DNA from: Betaproteobacteria bacterium
Lineage (GTDB): Bacteria > Pseudomonadota > Gammaproteobacteria > Burkholderiales > Rhodocyclaceae
Length of the DNA stretch: 5,195 nucleotides
Reading direction: 5' to 3'
Assembly: GCA_016880375.1 (NCBI GenBank)
Contig: JAEHDO010000150.1
Location: 1 to 5,195, forward strand
Below the pieces are notes generated by a model that saw only the letters and a program-made list of their open reading frames with translations, was not told the DNA's origin and searched no databases. Each line of letters opens with the position of its first letter. Positions within the stretch are counted from its first letter, which is position 1. Positions 1-4,316 of the stretch are shown here, in pieces. The translations under genes and the position numbers were made by a program.

Positions 1-72
1 GAGGGCATCGAGATCCCCTATCCGCAGCGCGAAGTGCGGCTGTCGAACCCATCCTCCCTCGGGCAGTCCTAG
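1..72 (+). CDS. C-terminal tail of an MscS-family mechanosensitive ion channel (partial, 5' end outside window)
   Basis: Reading frame 1 is open from the first base to a TAG at 70-72 and gives 23 residues, beginning EGIEIPYPQREVRL. A G-I-x-I-P-(Y/F)-P-Q-R-x-V-x-L ending is typical of the cytoplasmic beta/alpha domain tail of small-conductance mechanosensitive channels. These inner-membrane channels open on membrane tension and release solutes during hypoosmotic shock. After the motif come only about nine unremarkable residues (SNPSSLGQS), as expected for the extreme C-terminus. The channel pore and membrane helices lie to the left and cannot be checked. It reads in the same direction as the desaturase that follows 75 bases later, but that gene appears to have its own promoter. 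The assignment rests on one short motif, so it is moderately sure. Confidence 0.6.
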   Translation, partial: EGIEIPYPQREVRLSNPSSLGQS

Positions 73-88
73 GGGCCGGCTTTCCTTG

Positions 89-117
89 CTTGAACTCGTT
101 TAGGGTTCAAGTAGAAT
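89..117 (+). promoter_or_regulatory. Sigma-70-like promoter of the desaturase gene with an embedded operator-like palindrome
   Basis: A -35 box TTGAAC (90-95) and a -10 box TAGAAT (112-117) are separated by 16 bases; they match the consensus at 4/6 and 5/6 positions. A perfect 7-bp inverted repeat, CTTGAAC (89-95) and GTTCAAG (105-111) with a 9-base spacer, covers the -35 box and ends directly against the -10 box. A protein bound there would exclude RNA polymerase, so it reads as a repressor operator. Several bacterial desaturase genes are controlled by TetR-family fatty-acid sensors (for example DesT of Pseudomonas), but I cannot identify the binding protein here. Transcription would start near 124, leaving a leader of about 24 bases. 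Confidence 0.55.
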
Positions 118-147
118 CCGGACACCCCTTCCTTTCCGGGCTCTCTG

Positions 148-1317
148 ATGTTTTCAGGCTATGTCGACCTCACCTGGTGGGGCTACGTGCTCGTTACCCT
201 CGCCCTGACCCACGTCACCATTGCCGGCGTCACCATCTTCCTGCACCGCCACCAGGCGCACCGCGCGCTCGATCTGGGGCCCGTGCCGAGCCACTTCTTC
301 CGCTTCTGGCTGTGGCTGACGACCGGCATGGTGACGAAGGAGTGGGCCGCCATCCACCGCAAGCACCACGCCAAGTGCGAGACGGCGGACGACCCGCACA
401 GCCCGCAGGTGCTCGGCCTCAACCGCGTGCTGTGGGGCGGGGTGTTCCTCTACGTGAAGGAATCGCATAACCCCGAGACACTGGTGCGCTACGGCCACGG
501 CACGCCGGACGACTGGCTGGAGCGCCACGTCTACACGCCGGGTCAGAAGCTCGGCATCCTGATCATGCTTGCCATCGACCTCGCCCTGTTCGGGCTGGTG
601 CCGGGGGTATTGATCTGGGGCGTGCAGATGGTGTGGATTCCCTTCTGGGCCGCCGGCGTCATCAACGGCGTCGGCCACTGCTGGGGCTACCGCAATTTTG
701 CCTGCGCCGACGCCAGCACCAACATCGTGCCCTGGGGCATCCTCATCGGCGGCGAGGAGCTGCACAACAACCACCATGCCTATGCAACCTCGGCACGGCT
801 GTCCAGCAAGTGGTACGAGTTCGACATCGGCTGGCTCTACATCCGCCTGCTGGAAAGCCTCGGCCAGGCGCGGGTGAAGAAGGTGGCGCCGCGGTTGCGC
901 CTGGCGGCGGCGCGGCAGACGATCGATCTCGACAACCTGCAGGCGGTCATCACGCACCGCTACGACGTGATGGCGAAGTACATGGAGTCGCTGCGACAGA
1001 TCTACCGCGAGGAGGCCGGGAAGCTGAAGGCTTCGCTCGATGCGAAGTCGCTCAAGGCGCTCAAGCGCTGGCTGGCGCGCGATGCCGAGGAGCTGCCCGA
1101 ACAGGAACGGCAGCGCTACGTGGCGGCGCTCGAAAAGAGCAGTCGCCTGTCGCTGGGGGTGGAGATGCGGCACGAACTCGTCGCGCTGTGGCAGCGCTCG
1201 ACGGCCACGCACGAGGAATTGATCGCCGGCCTCCAGGACTGGTGCCGGCGAGCGGAGGCGAGCGGAGTCCGCCAGTTGGAGGAGTTTTCCTCGCGGCTAC
1301 GCAGCTATGCCCTGTAG
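148..1317 (+). CDS. desA: DesA-type membrane fatty acid desaturase (delta-9 type)
   Basis: This 389-residue protein is an integral-membrane, di-iron, oxygen-dependent desaturase that introduces a cis double bond into acyl chains and so adjusts membrane fluidity. All three histidine boxes are visible: HRHQAH (33-38), HRKHH (70-74) and HNNHH (206-210). The extra metal-ligand region NGVGH (173-177) is also present. Hydrophobic segments near residues 12-31, 49-61, 137-157 and 158-176 fit the usual four membrane passes. Length and many blocks (FRFWLWLTTGM, HAKCETxDDPHSP, GGEELHNNHH) resemble Pseudomonas aeruginosa DesA as I remember it; that enzyme is thought to act on phospholipid-bound acyl chains. 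Residues from about 245 on form a charged, helix-prone extension beyond the catalytic core. The ATG at 148 is chosen because the N-terminus lines up with family members; no clear ribosome-binding sequence precedes it. The substrate (phospholipid or acyl-CoA) cannot be read from the sequence. Confidence 0.93.
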   Translation: MFSGYVDLTWWGYVLVTLALTHVTIAGVTIFLHRHQAHRALDLGPVPSHFFRFWLWLTTGMVTKEWAAIHRKHHAKCETADDPHSPQVLGLNRVLWGGVFLYVKESHNPETLVRYGHGTPDDWLERHVYTPGQKLGILIMLAIDLALFGLVPGVLIWGVQMVWIPFWAAGVINGVGHCWGYRNFACADASTNIVPWGILIGGEELHNNHHAYATSARLSSKWYEFDIGWLYIRLLESLGQARVKKVAPRLRLAAARQTIDLDNLQAVITHRYDVMAKYMESLRQIYREEAGKLKASLDAKSLKALKRWLARDAEELPEQERQRYVAALEKSSRLSLGVEMRHELVALWQRSTATHEELIAGLQDWCRRAEASGVRQLEEFSSRLRSYAL

Positions 1318-1328
1318 CCGCTGCCGGC

Positions 1329-1368
1329 GCCAATAAAAAACCCGCCAGGCGGCGGGTTTTTTATTGGC
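1329..1368. terminator. Bidirectional intrinsic terminator between the desaturase gene and rpmG
   Basis: A perfect 18-bp stem (1329-1346 with 1351-1368) encloses a 4-base loop. Its core is CCCGCC / GGCGGG, flanked by A6 on the left and T6 on the right. The stem therefore gives a GC-rich hairpin followed by a U-run on either strand. It lies 11 bases after the desaturase stop codon and 11 bases beyond the rpmG stop codon on the other strand, so one element serves both convergent transcripts. Confidence 0.95.
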
Positions 1369-1379
1369 TGAAGTAGAGG

Positions 1380-1538
1380 TTACTTCAGCTTGGTTTCCTT
1401 GTACGTGACGTGCTTGCGCGCCTTGGGATCGAACTTCTTGATCTCCAGCTTTTCGGGCATGGTGCGCTTGTTCTTGGTCGTCGTGTAGAAGTGGCCGGTG
1501 CCGGCCGTGCTTTCCAGTTTGATTTTCTCGCGGGGCAT
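1380..1538 (-). CDS. rpmG: 50S ribosomal protein L33
   Basis: This short minus-strand gene encodes 52 residues, from [18 protein letters not shown] to a C-terminal YKETKLK. It carries the family signature [16 protein letters not shown] followed by [12 protein letters not shown]33 is a small basic protein of the large ribosomal subunit near the E site. There are no cysteines, so this is the zinc-independent form. The start is the CAT complement at 1536-1538, preceded by a strong AAGGAG whose bases overlap the rpmB stop codon. Only 11 bases separate it from rpmB, consistent with one transcript. Compared with E. coli L33 (55 residues, starting MAKGIREKIKL) it is three residues shorter at the N-terminus, with a single Pro in place of AKGI. 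The transcript ends at the bidirectional hairpin just downstream. Confidence 0.96.
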   Translation of the reverse strand: MPREKIKLESTAGTGHFYTTTKNKRTMPEKLEIKKFDPKARKHVTYKETKLK

Positions 1539-1545
1539 GGCGAAT

Positions 1546-1551
1546 CTCCTT
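1546..1551 (-). promoter_or_regulatory. rpmG ribosome-binding site overlapping the rpmB stop codon
   Basis: On the minus strand AAGGAG lies 7 bases before the rpmG ATG. Its first two bases are the last two of the rpmB TAA (1550-1552). Ribosomes finishing rpmB therefore stop on the rpmG initiation site, which would favour coupled, near-equal synthesis of L28 and L33. Confidence 0.85.
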
Positions 1552-1783
1552 AGAGGGTGCCCTTGGCGCGCAGTTCGGCCAGGACGACGTCGATGCCCTT
1601 CTTGTCGATGGTGCGCAGGCCGGCGTTGGACACGCGCAGGCCCACCCAGCGGTTTTCGGACTCGACCCAGAAGCGGCGATTCTGCAGGTTGGGCAGAAAG
1701 CGGCGCTTGGTCTTGTTGTTGGCGTGGGAAACGTGGTTTCCCACCATCGGTGCCTTACCGGTCACCTGGCAAACGCGGGCCAT
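1550..1783 (-). CDS. rpmB: 50S ribosomal protein L28
   Basis: This 77-residue protein begins [12 protein letters not shown] and contains the L28 hallmarks [18 protein letters not shown] (residues 25-42), [17 protein letters not shown] (49-65) and the tail [10 protein letters not shown]28 is a basic protein of the large ribosomal subunit. Its length matches the E. coli protein (78 residues). There is one cysteine only, so no zinc ribbon. The ATG at 1781-1783 is preceded by GGAG at suitable spacing. It sits between radC and rpmG in the same direction, as in E. coli, but a strong -10 box upstream suggests that it does not depend on radC transcription. Confidence 0.97.
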   Translation of the reverse strand: MARVCQVTGKAPMVGNHVSHANNKTKRRFLPNLQNRRFWVESENRWVGLRVSNAGLRTIDKKGIDVVLAELRAKGTL

Positions 1784-1807
1784 GATGTGCTCCAGAATTC
1801 GGGTTTA

Positions 1808-1849
1808 GCAAAGCCAAGCATTATACGCGGCTTTGCCCAACTAGATCAA
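1808..1849 (-). promoter_or_regulatory. Promoter for rpmB-rpmG with a palindrome around the -10 box
   Basis: Reading the minus strand, a perfect -10 box TATAAT (1820-1825) is preceded by an 18-base spacer and TTGATC (1844-1849, 4/6 match to the -35 consensus). The -35 box lies inside the last codons of radC. A perfect 8-bp inverted repeat, GCAAAGCC (1808-1815) and GGCTTTGC (1829-1836), flanks the -10 box with a 13-base spacer. Expected transcription start is around 1813, so the whole repeat would not be in the rpmB transcript. It acts either at the DNA level or only in read-through RNA from radC. A dedicated promoter fits the need for high ribosomal protein expression. Confidence 0.65.
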
Positions 1850-2518
1850 CCCCTTTTCGGCGAAGGAGAGGGGCTCGGCCTGGCTGGCAACGATGAAATG
1901 ATCGAGCAGCTTCACCTCCACCAGCGCCAGCGCCTGCCTGAGGGACTGGGTGAGCGCTTCGTCGGCCCGGCTGGGCTCGGCGATGCCGGAGGGGTGGTTG
2001 TGGGCGAGGATGGCGCCGGCGGCGTTGTGCGCCAGGGCCAGCTTGACCACCTCGCGCGGGTGCACGCTGGTCTGGGTCAGCGTGCCGCGGAACAGTTCCT
2101 CGGCGGCGAGCAGGCGGTTCTGTGCATCCAGCAGCAGCACCATGAACACCTCGTGAGGCAAGTTGGAGAGGGTCAGTCGAAGATAGTCGCGCACCGCGCG
2201 TGGAGAGGAGAGCGCGTCGCCGGATGTGATTTCCTCGCGCAAGGCGCGGCGCGCCAGTTCCAGCACCGCCTGCAGCTGGGCGTATTTGGCGCTGCCCATG
2301 CCGGGGATGTCGGCAAACTCGGCTGCCGAAGCGGCAAACAGCCGGTTGAGGCTGCCGAAATGGCCGAGCAGGGTGCGCGCCAGATCGACGGCGCTGGCGC
2401 CCCGCACGCCGACGCGCAGGAAGATGGCCAGCAGTTCGGCATCGGAGAGCGCGGCGGCGCCATGCTTCAAAAGCCGCTCGCGCGGGCGCTCGCTCTCGGG
2501 CCAGTCGGTAATCGCCAT
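1841..2518 (-). CDS. radC: RadC-family JAMM/MPN-domain protein (former 'DNA repair protein RadC')
   Basis: This 225-residue protein is of usual RadC length. The N-terminal part contains the [26 protein letters not shown] block (12-37) and a helix-hairpin-helix-like segment [12 protein letters not shown] (71-82). The C-terminal part is a JAMM/MPN metalloprotease-like domain with the metal-binding motif HNHPSG...PS..D: His173, His175 and Asp186. It ends with the typical DHFIV (206-210) and SFAEKGLI. The biochemical role of RadC is not established; the original E. coli radC mutation was later assigned to recG, so a DNA-repair label is weak. The ATG at 2516-2518 is preceded by only a weak GGATAGG-like binding site. 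It is divergent from coaBC with 57 bases between them and lies upstream of rpmB, as in E. coli and many proteobacteria. Confidence 0.95.
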   Translation of the reverse strand: MAITDWPESERPRERLLKHGAAALSDAELLAIFLRVGVRGASAVDLARTLLGHFGSLNRLFAASAAEFADIPGMGSAKYAQLQAVLELARRALREEITSGDALSSPRAVRDYLRLTLSNLPHEVFMVLLLDAQNRLLAAEELFRGTLTQTSVHPREVVKLALAHNAAGAILAHNHPSGIAEPSRADEALTQSLRQALALVEVKLLDHFIVASQAEPLSFAEKGLI

Positions 2519-2589
2519 CGCCTATCCATTCCAGTAGAATCGCTGAATCGCAATCGCGGATTCTAGCGCATCGTCATGGCGGAACTGAA
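2512..2589. promoter_or_regulatory. Divergent radC / coaBC promoter region with mirrored -10 boxes
   Basis: The plus strand has TAGAAT (2535-2540), with TCGCCA (2512-2517, 4/6 match) 17 bases upstream, pointing at coaBC. The minus strand has TAGAAT (2560-2565), with a weak TTCAGT (2584-2589, 3/6) 18 bases upstream, pointing at radC. The two -10 boxes are the arms of a perfect 7-bp inverted repeat, TAGAATC (2535-2541) / GATTCTA (2559-2565), spaced by 17 bases. Predicted start sites (about 2547 and 2553) are so close that the two polymerases could not occupy the region together. The -35 matches are poor, so the exact promoters are uncertain. Confidence 0.45.
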
Positions 2590-3802
2590 CGGAAAACGGC
2601 TGGTGCTGGGGGTCACCGGCGGCATCGCCGCCTACAAGGCGGCCGATCTGGCGCGCCTGCTGGTCAAGGCCGGCGCCGACGTGCATGTCGTGCTGACGGC
2701 CTCCGGCGCGCAGTTCGTCACGCCGGTCACCTTCCAGGCGCTCACCGGCAATCCGGCCTGGAGCGACCAGTGGGACGCGCGCATGCCCAGCAACATGGCG
2801 CACATTGACCTGTCGCGCGGCGCCGATGCCATCGTCGTCGCGCCGGCCTCGGCGGATTTCCTCGCCAAACTGGCGCATGGCCTGGCCGACGACCTGCTCT
2901 CCACGCTCTGCCTGGCGCGCACCCGCGCCGGCCTCGACGGCGCGGGCCAGGACTGCCCGCTGATCGTGGCGCCGGCGATGAACCGCCAGATGTGGGAGCA
3001 CCCGGCCACCCAGCGCAACAAAAGTCAGCTTCTGCAGGACGGCGTGATCGTGCTCGGCCCGGCCTCGGGCGAGCAGGCCTGCGGCGAGACCGGCATGGGC
3101 CGCATGCTGGAGGCGGCGGAACTTCACGATGCCCTGGTTGGCGTCTTCCAGCCCAAGGTGCTGGCCGGGCGGCGCGTCCTGCTCACCGCCGGGCCGACCT
3201 TCGAGGCGCTCGACCCCGTGCGCGGCCTGACCAATCCCAGCTCAGGCAAGATGGGCTTCGCACTGGCGCGCGCCGTACGAGATGCCGGCGCCGAGGTGAC
3301 GCTGGTGTGCGGACCGGTGGCGCAGCCGACGCCATCCGGCGTGGCGCGTGTCGATGTGCTGAGCGCGCGCGAGATGCGCGATGCGGTGCTGCGCCATGTG
3401 CGGGAGACGGACATATTCATCGCCGTGGCCGCGGTGGCCGATTATCGTCCCGAGCAGACCGCGGCCCAGAAGATCAAGAAGGCCGCCCAGCCGTTGACGC
3501 TGACCCTGCAGCCGAATCCGGACATCCTTGCCGAGATCGCCGCCCTGCCGAAGCCGCCTTTCTGCGTCGGCTTTGCCGCGGAGAGCGAGAATCTCGACGA
3601 ATATGCCCAAGGCAAGCGCTCGGCCAAGAAACTGCCGCTGGTGGTGGGCAACCTGCTGCGGCATGGCCTGGGCGGCGATGAAAATACGATCGTCATGTTC
3701 GACGATGAGGGCCGCCATCCCCTCGGCCCGGCACCGAAGATCGAGATTGCCCGCGGCATCGTCGCCCACATCGGGCAGATGCTCGCCGGCAACGGAGAAT
3801 AA
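2576..3802 (+). CDS. coaBC: Bifunctional phosphopantothenoylcysteine decarboxylase / phosphopantothenate-cysteine ligase
   Basis: This 408-residue cytosolic enzyme catalyses two consecutive steps of coenzyme A synthesis. CoaB joins cysteine to 4'-phosphopantothenate using CTP, and CoaC decarboxylates the product with FMN. The CoaC half comes first: GGIAAYK (15-21, flavin binding), the catalytic His in NMAHIDL (His76), PAMNRQMW (133-140) and the substrate-flap motif GEQACGETGMGRM (165-177) with the active Cys169. The CoaB half follows: AGPTFEALDPVRGLTNPSSGKMG (205-227) with Arg216 and Asn220, AAVADYRP (285-292), KIKK (299-302) and NPDI (314-317). Length agrees with E. coli Dfp (406). All key residues are present, so both activities should be intact. 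The ATG at 2576 fits the family N-terminus but has no recognisable Shine-Dalgarno sequence. It is followed by dut after 6 bases, so the two are co-transcribed. Confidence 0.97.
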   Translation: MAELNGKRLVLGVTGGIAAYKAADLARLLVKAGADVHVVLTASGAQFVTPVTFQALTGNPAWSDQWDARMPSNMAHIDLSRGADAIVVAPASADFLAKLAHGLADDLLSTLCLARTRAGLDGAGQDCPLIVAPAMNRQMWEHPATQRNKSQLLQDGVIVLGPASGEQACGETGMGRMLEAAELHDALVGVFQPKVLAGRRVLLTAGPTFEALDPVRGLTNPSSGKMGFALARAVRDAGAEVTLVCGPVAQPTPSGVARVDVLSAREMRDAVLRHVRETDIFIAVAAVADYRPEQTAAQKIKKAAQPLTLTLQPNPDILAEIAALPKPPFCVGFAAESENLDEYAQGKRSAKKLPLVVGNLLRHGLGGDENTIVMFDDEGRHPLGPAPKIEIARGIVAHIGQMLAGNGE

Positions 3803-3808
3803 ACCGTC

Positions 3809-4258
3809 ATGCACCGCATCGATGTGCGCATCCTCGATCCGCGCCTGAAGGACAACCCGCCGCATTACGCCACGCCCGGCTCGGCCGGGCTCGACCTGCG
3901 CGCCTGCGTCGAGGCGCCGGTCAAGCTGCATCCCGGCGACACCCAGCTGATTCCCGCCGGCATCGCCATTCATCTGGCCGATCCGGGCCTGGCGGCGCTG
4001 ATCCTGCCGCGCTCGGGCCTCGGTCACAAGCACGGCATCGTGCTGGGCAATCTCACCGGGCTGATCGACTCGGATTACCAGGGAGAGATTTTTGTATCCA
4101 CCTGGAATCGCGGCCGTGAAACCTTCACCATCAATCCGCTGGACCGCCTGGCGCAGATGATCGTCGTGCCGGTGCTGCAGGTGGCCTTCAACATCGTCGA
4201 CAGCTTCGAGTCATCCCACCGCGGCGCGGGCGGCTTCGGCAGCACCGGCCATGGCTGA
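3809..4258 (+). CDS. dut: dUTP diphosphatase (dUTPase)
   Basis: This 149-residue trimeric-type dUTPase hydrolyses dUTP to dUMP and pyrophosphate. That keeps uracil out of DNA and supplies the precursor for dTMP. All five family motifs are visible: AGLDLRA (26-32), [10 protein letters not shown] (67-76), [13 protein letters not shown] (80-92) with the catalytic Asp87, RLAQMIVVP (113-121) and the C-terminal phosphate-binding arm [10 protein letters not shown] (138-147). It is close in length and sequence to E. coli Dut. The ATG at 3809 follows the coaBC stop by 6 bases. Its ribosome-binding site GGAG (3794-3797) lies inside the last codons of coaBC, so translational coupling is likely. The coaBC-dut order is the same as in E. 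coli. Confidence 0.97.
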   Translation: MHRIDVRILDPRLKDNPPHYATPGSAGLDLRACVEAPVKLHPGDTQLIPAGIAIHLADPGLAALILPRSGLGHKHGIVLGNLTGLIDSDYQGEIFVSTWNRGRETFTINPLDRLAQMIVVPVLQVAFNIVDSFESSHRGAGGFGSTGHG

Positions 4259-4263
4259 CGCCT

Positions 4264-4296
4264 AAAAAGACAAACCCCGCCGGAGCGGGGTTTGTC
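4264..4296. terminator. Intrinsic terminator between dut and the convergent fccB-like gene
   Basis: A perfect 12-bp stem, GACAAACCCCGC (4269-4280) and GCGGGGTTTGTC (4285-4296), encloses the loop CGGA. On the minus strand the stem is followed at once by TTTTT (4268-4264), which makes a textbook terminator for the oxidoreductase gene. On the plus strand the sequence after the stem is GTTGG, with no U-run beyond the TTT inside the stem, so termination of coaBC-dut is probably weaker. It begins 10 bases past the dut stop codon. Confidence 0.9.
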
Positions 4297-4316
4297 GTTG
4301 GTCCTGCTGCCGCGGA

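Noticed and set aside
89..111. The CTTGAAC/GTTCAAG repeat as a terminator of the upstream channel gene
   Set aside because: The stem is short and AT-rich, the loop is nine bases, and no T-run follows. Its placement over the promoter boxes fits an operator better.
154..1212. Long minus-strand open frame (352 codons) opposite the desaturase
   Set aside because: It is an antisense shadow of a GC-rich gene. The translation is rich in Arg, Ala, His and Val with no recognisable domain, while the plus strand encodes an unmistakable desaturase.
1724..2566. Plus-strand open frame (280 codons) spanning the start of rpmB and all of radC
   Set aside because: It is antisense to two well-recognised genes, crosses the divergent intergenic region and has a low-complexity composition. 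It is a codon-bias artefact.
3242..4033. Minus-strand open frame (263 codons) across coaBC and dut
   Set aside because: It overlaps two confirmed genes with complete catalytic motifs, and the translated product resembles no family. It is a shadow.
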